Shown here one piece after another: positions 35,691 to 44,363 of a stretch of DNA of 64,000 nucleotides; position 1 is the first letter of the stretch; every line of letters begins with the position of its first letter. The notes beneath the pieces were generated by a model that was not told the DNA's origin, ran no database searches, and worked only from the letters and a program-made list of their open reading frames with translations. Origin of the DNA: Ancylomarina sp. DW003. GTDB lineage: Bacteria > Bacteroidota > Bacteroidia > Bacteroidales > Marinifilaceae. The stretch spans positions 1 through 64,000 of the forward strand of contig NZ_JAKJSD010000017.1 in the NCBI RefSeq assembly GCF_029029505.1, given 5' to 3'. A program made the position numbers and the translations under genes.

Positions 35691-36599
35691 ATGAAAAAGA
35701 TAATATTTTTATTCTTTTCAATGTCTATCCTTTTTGCCTCGTGTGATAAGGAAGAAGACTTAGGAAAGTCATTAATCGATACTTCTACACCAGAGTTAAA
35801 TGATGTTGATGAGTGGATCAGAGAGAATTATACCTACCCCTACAATGTCGAAGTGAAATACAAATGGGATAATTCGGAGTTGGATAATACAAAAATTCTA
35901 ACACCTACGACCTTGGAAAGGGTGATTCCTTTCCTTGATAAAATGAAGGGAATTTGGGTTGATCCTTATGCGAGTAATGGAGGTTCAGATTTTATGAAGG
36001 CCTTTATTCCCAAACAAATTGTACTGGTTGGGAGTCACAATTACAATGATAATGGTTCAATTGTGTTGGGGCAGGCCGAAGGAGGAAGAAAGATCACCAT
36101 TTTCGACCTGAATTACATCAATTTCGATTTGTCAGGAATGAACGATTGGGAGAGACGTAAGGCAATGGAGCCTATTCTTCGCGTATTTAAAACCATGCAC
36201 CACGAGTTTGGTCATATATTGCACCAGACCATTGCTTATCCTGTAGAATACAAGAAGTTGACGATAGGTTACACATCCAATTGGATGAACTTTTCAGACA
36301 GTGACGCCAGAAAAATGGGATTCATTACAGCTTATTCTTTGTTGAATCCGGATGAAGATTTTGTGGAGATGTTATCCGAATTTCTTACCCGTAGTAATGA
36401 AGAATGGAATGAGATAATCGATAAGATCGAAATATATGATGACAGCTGGAATACAGATGAAGCAGCATCAGAAAAAGCCAGAGGCCAAATTCGTCAGAAA
36501 GAGAAGATGATTGCTGATTACATGCTTCAGATTTGGAAGATCGATATCTATAAACTGCAGGCGGATATTGCTGAGGTATTGGATGAACTAGGTAATTAA
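35691..36599 (+). CDS. Zinc metallopeptidase lipoprotein of SusCD loci (Mx1-type)
   Basis: A 302-aa lipoprotein (MSILFASC, Cys19) with the zinc motif HHEFGHILHQ (HExxH near residue 171) and a later EDFVEMLSEFL segment likely giving the third ligand. This fits the family of substrate import-associated zinc metallohydrolase lipoproteins found beside SusC/SusD genes. It suggests that the locus handles a peptide or protein substrate. It is cotranscribed with susCD and the next gene. Confidence 0.85.
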   Translation: MKKIIFLFFSMSILFASCDKEEDLGKSLIDTSTPELNDVDEWIRENYTYPYNVEVKYKWDNSELDNTKILTPTTLERVIPFLDKMKGIWVDPYASNGGSDFMKAFIPKQIVLVGSHNYNDNGSIVLGQAEGGRKITIFDLNYINFDLSGMNDWERRKAMEPILRVFKTMHHEFGHILHQTIAYPVEYKKLTIGYTSNWMNFSDSDARKMGFITAYSLLNPDEDFVEMLSEFLTRSNEEWNEIIDKIEIYDDSWNTDEAASEKARGQIRQKEKMIADYMLQIWKIDIYKLQADIAEVLDELGN

Positions 36600-36620
36600 T
36601 TCATAGAAAACAAGAGTGTT

Positions 36621-37946
36621 ATGAAAAAAAAATATTTAAATATAATATGTTCCATGCTTGTTTTGTTTACGGCATGTGACAACGATTTTGAAAGTGAGTT
36701 TGATCTTGCACCAGACGAAAGAGCTGGTATAGCTGTTAAGGAATTCAAGGATGCTTTAAACTCATCGGAGCATGGGTGGTTGACGCATTATTACCCTAAT
36801 CCAACTGAGTTAGGATCATTTAGCTACCTTCTAAAATTTGATGCAACAGGCGTTGTAAGTATGAATTGGGATTATTATGATTTTCCTGATGAGTCGGAAT
36901 ATTCTGTAAAGATGTTTGAAAAGCCAGTATTGATTTTCGATACCTACAGTAAATTCTCAAAGATGACTGATCCTGAAATTGGTATACCAGGTCAGGGATT
37001 TGGTGGTGAACTAGAGTTTAGCATGACAAAAAAATCAGCAGATGGGGATACCTTGTATCTTGCAGAGAGAGTGAGTGGCGATCCTATGGTGCTGGTTAAA
37101 GCGACAGCTGAAACTCCTGTTCAGCTTAGAGAATACGTTAAACACACGAAGCATATCGAGAGATCGAATGAACAAGTCGTTGTCCCTTTTTATTTCAACT
37201 TATCTGTTGAAGGTTGGGATGCGAAAGTAAATATGGTATATAGTGGTGATAAGCTTATTGCATTTCTTAACTATGAAGATGGTGGAGTATCAAAACATGA
37301 GTTGATGCCAATTAACTTTACCCACGAAGGTTTTGAATTTCATCATGCCTTAGTATTGAATGGTATTGGAGTTAGATCTTTTAAATATGATGAAGCTAAG
37401 AATCAGTTCGATGTAATGGATGCTGGTGTTACAGGTGCTTTTAAATATGAAATGGATTATACTGCTGAAATTGATGGGCTGACTGATAAGCTTTTTGGTC
37501 CTAGAACATTTGGTGGAAGTGCAGAGATAATCAGTCCGAAATTATTTAATTTAATTGATGGTATCTATCCTGATTCTGGACTTAATTTTTTATCTACAGA
37601 TACTTATGTGGCTTCCTGGTTTCCTCGTACTTTCAATTTATATTTTGAAAATTGGAGTTCTCTCGATATTAAGGTTAACTATAATAAGAAAACTGAGGAT
37701 GTTGTTGTGATGGAATTTCTTGGTTATGATACAGGTTGGTCAGCACCATTTGATGATTTGGCTTATATAGAGGGATTAATGGCTACTGAAAAAGGTCAGG
37801 CTATAAAAGCTATTGTAACAAGTGATAAGGGATGGACTATTGTTCCTATAGAGCTTAAGGAGTATGGTTCTTCTTATTACTTAGTAAGCAATGAGGATCC
37901 TGAGATGTATATGTGCTTTGGATTAACATATGAAGATGATGTATAA
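36621..37946 (+). CDS. DUF4302 lipoprotein
   Basis: A 441-aa lipoprotein (MLVLFTAC, Cys19) of the DUF4302 type, recognised by SSEHGWLTHYYPN near residue 50 and by beta-rich repeats. These proteins accompany SusCD/Mx1 loci and probably sit on the surface binding substrate; their function is unknown. It lies 21 bases after the metallopeptidase gene and is the last gene before a terminator-like hairpin. Confidence 0.82.
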   Translation: MKKKYLNIICSMLVLFTACDNDFESEFDLAPDERAGIAVKEFKDALNSSEHGWLTHYYPNPTELGSFSYLLKFDATGVVSMNWDYYDFPDESEYSVKMFEKPVLIFDTYSKFSKMTDPEIGIPGQGFGGELEFSMTKKSADGDTLYLAERVSGDPMVLVKATAETPVQLREYVKHTKHIERSNEQVVVPFYFNLSVEGWDAKVNMVYSGDKLIAFLNYEDGGVSKHELMPINFTHEGFEFHHALVLNGIGVRSFKYDEAKNQFDVMDAGVTGAFKYEMDYTAEIDGLTDKLFGPRTFGGSAEIISPKLFNLIDGIYPDSGLNFLSTDTYVASWFPRTFNLYFENWSSLDIKVNYNKKTEDVVVMEFLGYDTGWSAPFDDLAYIEGLMATEKGQAIKAIVTSDKGWTIVPIELKEYGSSYYLVSNEDPEMYMCFGLTYEDDV

Positions 37947-37994
37947 AACACTGGTTAATTAAAATTGTTAAATCTGAATGATTAGTTAGTGTCT

Positions 37995-38046
37995 GAAAGC
38001 CCTCCTACCTGCGTATTCTCAAGTACAAATGGCAAGGGGGCTTTTC
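37995..38046 (+). terminator. Probable terminator of the uptake operon
   Basis: AAAGCCCTCC (37996-38005) pairs with GGGGGCTTT-type sequence (38036-38044, one G-T wobble) followed by T. The loop is long (about 30 nt), so confidence is moderate. Confidence 0.55.
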
Positions 38047-38081
38047 CCTTGAAACATTAAGAATTTTAAAAAAAAGAAAAA

Positions 38082-38315
38082 ATGTTCGATACGAGTTTTG
38101 GATTAAAAACATGGATCTACCCAGGTTTAATTTGGGGAGTGATCATGTTCCTTATCATCAGTTTTCTCTTGCCTTTAATGGAAGGTGAGTTAATAGTCTG
38201 GGAAAAATTGTATGGCCTCCCTATCTGGTTAATTGGCGGCTTGGTGATGAAATATTCTCAATTTAAACATATTTATAAAAACGGGAGAAGAGGAATTGGA
38301 GAAAAAACGGATTAA
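38082..38315 (+). CDS. Small two-span membrane protein
   Basis: A 77-aa protein with hydrophobic spans at about 10-32 and 45-58, and a basic C-terminus. Not recognised. It lies 2 bases before the next small membrane protein, so the two form a pair of unknown purpose behind the uptake locus. Confidence 0.65.
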   Translation: MFDTSFGLKTWIYPGLIWGVIMFLIISFLLPLMEGELIVWEKLYGLPIWLIGGLVMKYSQFKHIYKNGRRGIGEKTD

Positions 38316-38317
38316 TC

Positions 38318-38521
38318 ATGAAAATATATTGCAGAGTAAACTTTAAGGATAAGGCCGAGCGAAAAGCATTTATCTATACCTTATTAATTTCAATAATAGT
38401 AAGCCAGATTTTAGCTTTTATAATTTGGTACTTCTTTGGTTACAATAAATTCTTTTTATTACTCATTTCTTCATTTGCAGGCATTTTATTTGGATACAAA
38501 GGAGTAAAGAAAAAAGCCTAA
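38318..38521 (+). CDS. Small two-span membrane protein
   Basis: A 67-aa protein with spans at about 19-41 and 45-61 and a short basic N-terminus (KDKAERKAF). Not recognised. Paired with the gene before it, likely translationally coupled (2-base gap). Confidence 0.62.
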   Translation: MKIYCRVNFKDKAERKAFIYTLLISIIVSQILAFIIWYFFGYNKFFLLLISSFAGILFGYKGVKKKA

Positions 38522-38598
38522 GTGGAAGATCATAGAAATCTTATGTAATATTAGATCTATAGTTTTTAGAGTAGATTGAAAAAAATCGGGCTAACACT

Positions 38599-38631
38599 CA
38601 CCCATTTTTGAATTTGAGTTGTTATACTATT
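38599..38631 (+). promoter_or_regulatory. Candidate ECF sigma promoter of the orphan RNA (copy B)
   Basis: CACCC (38599-38603), 9 bases, TTTGAGTTGTT (38613-38623), then ATACTATT. It matches copy A before fecR at 25 of 33 positions with identical spacing. It lies just upstream of the hairpin RNA at 38655, as a promoter should. Confidence 0.55.
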
Positions 38632-38639
38632 AAAGTTTT

Positions 38640-38776
38640 AGTTAGTCGGTGAATAGAGCAGAACCCCCTACAGACTTTGTTTGGTACTTCGTTGTACAAA
38701 ATTGCATTAAATCACCTTTGGTCGGATCTGATTGATGAATATTTAAAACAAAGTTTTGGGTTTTGCTCTTTTTTTA
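38640..38776 (+). ncRNA. Candidate structured small RNA with terminator
   Basis: No gene in this 523-base gap. An outer helix (AGAGCAGAACCC, 38655-38666, with 38758-38769, one G-T wobble) is followed by six or more T. Inside it ACTTTGTTT (38674-38682) pairs with AAACAAAGT (38746-38754). Within that, two small hairpins (GTAC/GTAC, AATCA/TGATT) make a branched fold. It resembles a terminated RNA of about 135 nt. It matches no RNA family I know. The rest of the gap to 39044 holds only a weak dyad (TGTTTA 38834-38839 with TAAACA 38851-38856). Confidence 0.6.
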
Positions 38777-39044
38777 TGCCCGATATTTTAAAACTCTTAT
38801 TTTGAATGATGATATTTTAAATCATGATATGCTTGTTTATGGCCTCCATGTAAACATTATATAGCTTGAATTTCAACTTATTTGGATTGATTCTAGCTTA
38901 ATCTAAATAAGCAATATCAATAAAAAAAAGCTTTATCTCTTTAAGTGCCATCAGAATAATTTTCTATTTTTAGTAGGAGTCATGCAACATTTAAGAGTGA
39001 TTATACCTATTTCTTACCCTGTTTAAAATGATGGAGGATTATTT

Positions 39045-39830
39045 ATGAAGTTGAAATTAAGTCTATGCTTTTTAATTAACCTTCTTGCGACTTCCCTTTT
39101 CAGTCAAACTGATAAGAAATATGAATCCGATTTTGATGTTGGAGTCGTTGAGCATCTCGGTGAAAAAATTTCGAAAGATATATATCTGATAAATGAAGAA
39201 GGAGAAACCGTTAATCTACTTAAACAGATAGATAAACCCACAGCTCTTGTTTTTGTTTATTTTCGATGCCCTGGGATTTGCAGTCCTTTACTCGACGGAT
39301 TAAGTGGATTGATAAACACAAGTGAGCTTAAAATGGCTGATGATTATCAGGTGATTACAATTAGTTTTGATTCTACCGAAACGACTGAATTAGCTAAGAA
39401 GAAAAAAGAGAATTATCAAAATCTTATCGAAGGTCAGAATACAGATGAGGGGTGGAAATTTTATACGGCTGATAGTTTAAATATCGCTATAGCGACCGAG
39501 TCAACTGGTTTTTTGTATAGCAAAGCTGGCAAGGAATTTACGCATGCTGCCACAGTAATTATTATTAGTCCCGATGGTACGATTACGCGCTACCTAAATG
39601 GAACCTATTTTTTACCTTATGAGTTTCAGTTGGCAATTAATGAATCCAATAAAGGACAAACAGGCCCTACTATTAAGAAGGTGTTAGAGTATTGTTATTC
39701 TTATGATCCTGTAGGAAGAACTTATGTGTTTAATATTACGGCCGTAACAGGAAGTGTCACAATTTTTATGGGATTGTTAATTCTACTCTTGTTGGTATTC
39801 TATAAACGAAAACAAAAATCACTACCTTAA
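39045..39830 (+). CDS. Sco1/SenC-type copper chaperone
   Basis: Delivers copper to cytochrome oxidase or acts as a thiol reductase. The 261-aa protein has an N-terminal signal segment and a thioredoxin fold with the copper motif FRCPGICSPL (CxxxC) and the distant His in FTHAATV. Unusually it also ends with a membrane span (about 233-254). No oxidase subunit gene lies nearby; the next gene makes heme O, needed by the same enzymes. Confidence 0.9.
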   Translation: MKLKLSLCFLINLLATSLFSQTDKKYESDFDVGVVEHLGEKISKDIYLINEEGETVNLLKQIDKPTALVFVYFRCPGICSPLLDGLSGLINTSELKMADDYQVITISFDSTETTELAKKKKENYQNLIEGQNTDEGWKFYTADSLNIAIATESTGFLYSKAGKEFTHAATVIIISPDGTITRYLNGTYFLPYEFQLAINESNKGQTGPTIKKVLEYCYSYDPVGRTYVFNITAVTGSVTIFMGLLILLLLVFYKRKQKSLP

Positions 39831-39872
39831 AGGAGGAATATGTACGCCAAACTCTATCTAAATTGAACCTAT

Positions 39873-40739
39873 ATGCCGATAAAATCAAAAATAAACAGCT
39901 TGCTTGAATTGGGGAAAATAAAAATTGCCATTCCTATTGCGATTTCGTGCTTCACGGGATATTTACTTTATTCTCCAAATTTCTCGGTGGAAATGGCTGC
40001 TGTTATCTTTGGAATTTTATTGATTGTTGCGGGAGCTTCGGCCATTAATCACGTTCAAGAGTATAAAAAGGATGCTTTAATGAATAGGACGAAGTTTAGA
40101 CCGATACCATCGGGTAAACTTAGTCCCGTAGAGGCAGTTCTGTGGAGTGTTTTATTTCTAATTATTGGATGTGGCTTGTTGGTTTGGGGTGGAAATATGA
40201 TGAGCTTTTATATTGCCTTATTTTCTATTTTATGGTATAATTTATTGTACACACCTCTCAAACAAATTTCTGCTTTTGCAGTTGTACCAGGTGCTTTGAG
40301 TGGTGCATTCCCACCTTTGATTGGTTATGTGGCAGCAGGTGGTGACATTTGGGCTTCTTCAATTCTAGCTTTGGCTTTTTTCTTTTTTATTGGCCAAATT
40401 CCACATTTTTGGCTTTTACTTCTACTTTATGGTGAGGATTATAAAAAGGGTGGATTTAAGGTTTTAACAGATGTGTTTAGTATAAAGCAGATTCATTATA
40501 TAACCTTAGTATGGATGCTCTCGACCATTATGGTTGCCTTGCTATTACCAGTTTACGATGTGATAAGTTCTCAGGTATCAATCTGGATTTTATTGGTTTT
40601 GTCCCTTTGGATTATCTATTACAGTTTCCCAATCTTGAAAAATTACGATAGGTTATCTGTTAGGAAATTGTTTCTCCAATTGAATCTCTATTTTTTACTA
40701 ATCATGATCATGATTAGTATTGATCGCCTGTATTTATAA
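39873..40739 (+). CDS. ctaB: Protoheme IX farnesyltransferase (heme O synthase)
   Basis: Integral-membrane UbiA-family prenyltransferase that farnesylates heme B to heme O. It is 288 aa with about eight spans. The Asp-rich motif reads NHVQEYKKDALMNRTKFRPIPSG: the first conserved Asp of N-x3-D-x3-D is Glu, the second Asp is kept. The Sco1 gene lies 42 bases upstream, so the two probably form a small respiratory-assembly operon separated from the oxidase genes. Confidence 0.93.
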   Translation: MPIKSKINSLLELGKIKIAIPIAISCFTGYLLYSPNFSVEMAAVIFGILLIVAGASAINHVQEYKKDALMNRTKFRPIPSGKLSPVEAVLWSVLFLIIGCGLLVWGGNMMSFYIALFSILWYNLLYTPLKQISAFAVVPGALSGAFPPLIGYVAAGGDIWASSILALAFFFFIGQIPHFWLLLLLYGEDYKKGGFKVLTDVFSIKQIHYITLVWMLSTIMVALLLPVYDVISSQVSIWILLVLSLWIIYYSFPILKNYDRLSVRKLFLQLNLYFLLIMIMISIDRLYL

Positions 40740-40756
40740 CAGGAAACCGTATAAAT

Positions 40757-40788
40757 AGAAAAGCTCGATTGGTGAATCGAGCTTTTTT
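40757..40788 (+). terminator. Terminator between ctaB and aroA (bidirectional)
   Basis: AAAGCTCGATT (40760-40770) pairs with AATCGAGCTTT (40775-40785), loop GGTG, then T run. On the minus strand four T follow, so it may also stop aroA transcription. Confidence 0.9.
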
Positions 40789-40807
40789 ATATTTTGTAAT
40801 AAGAGGG

Positions 40808-42034
40808 TTAACTTTCTTCAATATGGAATCCAACTTCTTTAAGTTGTTCCCAGAAGTTAGGATATGATTTATTTACAACCATAGGATCATCGATTTTAAT
40901 CTCGGGGCGAAGCATCGCAATTGGAGCAAATGACATAGCCATTCTATGATCGTGATAGGTTTTGATAATAATCTCTTCAGTTACTTCTTTCATTTCACCA
41001 TCCCAAGCCAGTTCGCCTTCCTTAGGTTCATGTAATACATAACCTAATTTTGCTAGTTCATCAATAAGTGCAGCTATACGATTAGTCTCTTTAATTTTTA
41101 AAGTTTCTAATCCTTTAAAGTGAAATGGGATATTTTTTAAAGCTGAAACAACTGCAAATGTTTGAGCTAAATCTGGCATCTCAATAAAATCGAAAATCAA
41201 TTTTTTACAAACCTCATTGCTCTGCTCAATATACATGCCTCGTTTCGAAAAATTAGTTTTAACACCTAGCTTTTCAAAAACTTCGATTAAACCAGAATCA
41301 CCTTGGAAACTATTTTTTTTCAGTCCATCCAGGAATAGTTTTCCCTTTGGCGCTAAGGCCATAAATGCGTACCAGTATGATGCGCCTGACCAATCTCCTT
41401 CAACCGTGTAAGGCATTACTTTATACGCTTGTTTGTCAACAAAAATCTCATTCCCTTTAAATTCATATTCAATACCAAATTCCTTCATGATATTTAGAGT
41501 CATTTCGATATAAGATCGAGACACAATTTTACCATTTAGTTTGATGCGAAGACCACTTTCAAGAGTAGGTGCAATAAGAAGAAGTGCCGAGATGTATTGA
41601 GAGCTAGTATCACCTGCCAGTTCAACTTCTTTACCTGTAATGTTCGAACCTAATATTTTGAGAGGAGGGTAACCTTCTTTTTCAAGATATGAAACTTGAG
41701 CACCTAAAGAATTTAAAGCATCAACTAAAACCGAGATAGGACGTTCTTTCATTCTATCGGAACCGGTAAGTGTCCATTCTCCCAGAATTTTAGATAAATA
41801 TGCCGTTAAGAATCGCATGCTTGTGCCAGCGTGACCTACATCAAAAACGTTGGTGTTCGAAAATAAAACCTCTTGCATTACTTTGGAATCGTCGCAAGTT
41901 GATAGGTTTTTGATTGGCTCAAAACTATAACTTAAAGCATTGATGATTTGTACACGGTTCGAAATACTTTTCGATGAGGGAATTATTACTTTCCCTTCAA
42001 TGTTTTTTTCTGGCTTAGATATAGTGTAATGCAT
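40808..42034 (-). CDS. aroA: 3-phosphoshikimate 1-carboxyvinyltransferase
   Basis: EPSP synthase of the shikimate pathway for aromatic amino acids. It is 408 aa. Visible motifs include IIPSSKSISNRVQI (Lys and Arg substrate binding), NVFDVGHAGTSMRFL, and late KIKETNRIAALI and YHDHRMAMSFA. It lies in a minus-strand group with apt and aroB, but a terminator stands between it and apt. Confidence 0.96.
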   Translation of the reverse strand: MHYTISKPEKNIEGKVIIPSSKSISNRVQIINALSYSFEPIKNLSTCDDSKVMQEVLFSNTNVFDVGHAGTSMRFLTAYLSKILGEWTLTGSDRMKERPISVLVDALNSLGAQVSYLEKEGYPPLKILGSNITGKEVELAGDTSSQYISALLLIAPTLESGLRIKLNGKIVSRSYIEMTLNIMKEFGIEYEFKGNEIFVDKQAYKVMPYTVEGDWSGASYWYAFMALAPKGKLFLDGLKKNSFQGDSGLIEVFEKLGVKTNFSKRGMYIEQSNEVCKKLIFDFIEMPDLAQTFAVVSALKNIPFHFKGLETLKIKETNRIAALIDELAKLGYVLHEPKEGELAWDGEMKEVTEEIIIKTYHDHRMAMSFAPIAMLRPEIKIDDPMVVNKSYPNFWEQLKEVGFHIEES

Positions 42035-42058
42035 GCTTTGTATCTTAAAAAAGATTGT

Positions 42059-42100
42059 ATAAAAAATCAGCCGTTAGAAAAATGAATTTCCCAACGGCTG
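42059..42100 (-). terminator. Intrinsic terminator of the aroB-apt operon
   Basis: On the minus strand CAGCCGTT (42093-42100) pairs with AACGGCTG (42068-42075), followed by ATTTTTT. The loop is 17 nt. Confidence 0.8.
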
Positions 42101-42128
42101 TATGGTGTAATTCCTTAATTCCTAATGT

Positions 42129-42659
42129 TTAGAAATTAAAAAGTGAATCTACTTGATAGTTTGTATCTAATTTTTCGCGACCGTTCAAGAAATCTAGTTC
42201 AACCAAAAAGTTGATAAATACATTCTTAACATTGAATTTGTTAATAAGGTTAATCGAAGCTTTCGCTGTTCCACCTGTTGCTAACAAATCGTCGTGTACT
42301 AAAATAATATCTTCAGTATCTAATGCATCCTGATGAATGAACATTTCATCTTCGCCATACTCTAGTGAGTATTTTTCTGAAAATGTAGGAGCAGGTAATT
42401 TTCCAGGTTTACGTACGGGAACAAAACCAGCACCTAATTTATAGGCTAGTACAGTACCCAAAATAAAACCGCGACTTTCTAGTCCCACTACTTTAGTAAT
42501 ACCTTTGTCTTTGTATTGCTCGTAAAGAGATTCGACCAAAGTGTTTAGGTGTTTTTCATCCTTCAACATTGTGGTGATATCTTTAAATACAATACCCTCT
42601 TTAGGAAAATCAACAATATCTCTAATTGAATCTTTTGCTTCTTGAAGTTTTACGTTCAT
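42129..42659 (-). CDS. apt: Adenine phosphoribosyltransferase
   Basis: Salvages adenine to AMP with PRPP. It is 176 aa from the ATG at 42659 (MNVKLQEAKDSIRDIVDFP), the normal length. A longer frame reaching 42776 overlaps the aroB end by over 110 bases and is rejected. The PRPP loop ILVHDDLLATGGTA and GLESRGFILG are clear. It starts 1 base after aroB stops, so they are coupled. Confidence 0.95.
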   Translation of the reverse strand: MNVKLQEAKDSIRDIVDFPKEGIVFKDITTMLKDEKHLNTLVESLYEQYKDKGITKVVGLESRGFILGTVLAYKLGAGFVPVRKPGKLPAPTFSEKYSLEYGEDEMFIHQDALDTEDIILVHDDLLATGGTAKASINLINKFNVKNVFINFLVELDFLNGREKLDTNYQVDSLFNF

Positions 42660-42660
42660 C

Positions 42661-43722
42661 TTACTTACGTTTTTCATACTGAGAAAGAGCTTCAAATATT
42701 TCTTCCTCGTTACAGATGTTATTGATAGAATAAGAGCCAATATCTTGAAGAAGTGTGAAATTAACACCTTCGTCACTATTTTTCTTATCGTGCAACATCA
42801 ATTGATAAAATTCGGGGTAATCCTCGGCAAAAATAGAAAAGTCTGAGTAAATATCTGTTATATATTTCACTATCTCTTCATATTTATCTTGAGGAAATGC
42901 TTTTTTCTTGACCGATAGATAAAGTTCTCCTATCATGCCTAGTGCTACAGCCTCACCGTGGTAAAGTTCAAGCTTATGACGATGTGCATAACTTTCGAAA
43001 GCATGACCAATAGTATGACCGAAATTAAGAACCTTACGGACATCTCTCTCCATCGGGTCTTTCATTACGAATTCCTGTTTTACCGCCACTGATTTTCTAA
43101 TCAGATTAAGTAATTTGGAATAGTTAATGTCATCGAAGTTGAATGTGACAAGTTCATCTAAGTAGTTTTGGCTATAAATAATGGCATGTTTCAACATTTC
43201 AGCAAAACCAGACTTAAATTCCTTTATCGGAAGCGTTTTTAAAAACTCAGAACTTAAAACAACCATATCTGGTTGATTAATAACGCCAATCTCGTTTTTG
43301 AGGCCATTAAAGTTAAAGCCAGTTTTACCACCTACTGAGGCATCGATTTGCGAAAGTAAAGTTGTTGGGATATTGATAAAATTACAGCCACGTTTAAAAG
43401 TTGAAGCTATAAAACCACCAAGATCAGACATCATACCGCCACCAATATTAATGACAAGACTATGTCTGTTAGCTCCATTGTCACCTAAAAATTGCCACGC
43501 TTTTACAACGGAATCCAAAGATTTGTTTTGCTCACCAGATTCTATAATAAGCTTAGGTAGAGATTGTAATGTTTTAATTCCTGATAGAAGGTGCCAGCAA
43601 TGCTCTTGTGCACCAGAATCTATAAGGACAAAGATTTTGGATTTTGAATAAGATTCCAAAATTCTACCAAGCTCTTTTTCAATACTCTCTGTAAAAATTA
43701 AATCGTAAGATTGAGGACTCAT
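42661..43722 (-). CDS. aroB: 3-dehydroquinate synthase
   Basis: Second enzyme of the shikimate pathway, using NAD and a metal ion. The 353-aa protein has GGGMMSDLGGFIASTFKRG, the metal site Glu in FAEMLKHAI and His in NFGHTIGHAFE with GEAVALGM. A canonical promoter lies upstream at 43755-43785. aroB and apt form one operon; aroA follows after a terminator. Confidence 0.96.
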   Translation of the reverse strand: MSPQSYDLIFTESIEKELGRILESYSKSKIFVLIDSGAQEHCWHLLSGIKTLQSLPKLIIESGEQNKSLDSVVKAWQFLGDNGANRHSLVINIGGGMMSDLGGFIASTFKRGCNFINIPTTLLSQIDASVGGKTGFNFNGLKNEIGVINQPDMVVLSSEFLKTLPIKEFKSGFAEMLKHAIIYSQNYLDELVTFNFDDINYSKLLNLIRKSVAVKQEFVMKDPMERDVRKVLNFGHTIGHAFESYAHRHKLELYHGEAVALGMIGELYLSVKKKAFPQDKYEEIVKYITDIYSDFSIFAEDYPEFYQLMLHDKKNSDEGVNFTLLQDIGSYSINNICNEEEIFEALSQYEKRK

Positions 43723-43754
43723 TTGCGAACTTATTTATAGTTTCTAACTTTGGT

Positions 43755-43785
43755 CAAATATAGTATTTTAGAGAATGAAGTCAAA
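43755..43785 (-). promoter_or_regulatory. Promoter of the aroB-apt operon
   Basis: Minus-strand TTTG (43782-43785), 19-base spacer and TATATTTG (43755-43762) match the Bacteroidota promoter consensus exactly. The predicted start is about 28 nt before the ATG. Confidence 0.75.
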
Positions 43786-43865
43786 CTTGTCTATTTTAAA
43801 TTTATAGGCCATTCTATTAATAATTTATTGTAGTATTATACCATAATCTCATACTGATATTTAAT

Positions 43866-44324
43866 ATGACAATTAGTAACCAAAATCGTGCAGCTCACAT
43901 AAAGCTCTTTTATTATATCGTTACATTCATTTATTTAAGTTTAACGGTATTGACAGTTTACATTAATCCAATATATATGACCGCGATTTTGGTGAGCTTG
44001 TTTATTGGGTTTGTGATGTTAGTAGGACTTAATCTGACAAGGGAGTATAATTTTATAATATATAAGGACACCGACGATAAAATTATTATGCGTTATTATC
44101 CCTTACATCCATTTCATGATAAGTTTAAATCTATTGAGATAAGCAAGGCGAGTTTTTCGCATTTCAAACTAGAAAAGAAGAGTCTGGGGTTGCGAGAAGA
44201 TCTTTATCTTTTTCAATCAAGTACAAAAGGCTTAGCTAAATACCCTGGAATAAGTTTGTCTGCTTTGTCTAAAGAACAGAGAAGCAAAATTCTGGCTTCT
44301 TTATCGAAATATTCAAAAAAATAA
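43866..44324 (+). CDS. Unknown two-span membrane protein
   Basis: A 152-aa protein with spans at about 14-33 and 37-57 followed by a basic cytoplasmic-looking domain with short strands (YNFIIYKDTDDKIIMRYYPL), which may be a small PH-like fold. Not recognised. It precedes an outer-membrane-like protein by 39 bases. Confidence 0.65.
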   Translation: MTISNQNRAAHIKLFYYIVTFIYLSLTVLTVYINPIYMTAILVSLFIGFVMLVGLNLTREYNFIIYKDTDDKIIMRYYPLHPFHDKFKSIEISKASFSHFKLEKKSLGLREDLYLFQSSTKGLAKYPGISLSALSKEQRSKILASLSKYSKK

Positions 44325-44363
44325 GACACTAAATATTATATCCAAACTTAATATTCTTAGAAA

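Noticed and set aside
38834-38856. Dyad TGTTTA/TAAACA in the gap before Sco1 as an operator
   Set aside because: Only six pairs; expected by chance in AT-rich DNA.
42660-42776. Longer apt start at 42776
   Set aside because: It would overlap aroB by over 110 bases; the ATG at 42659 gives the family length.
43298-43651. Antisense frame of 117 codons within aroB
   Set aside because: Shadow of a certain gene.
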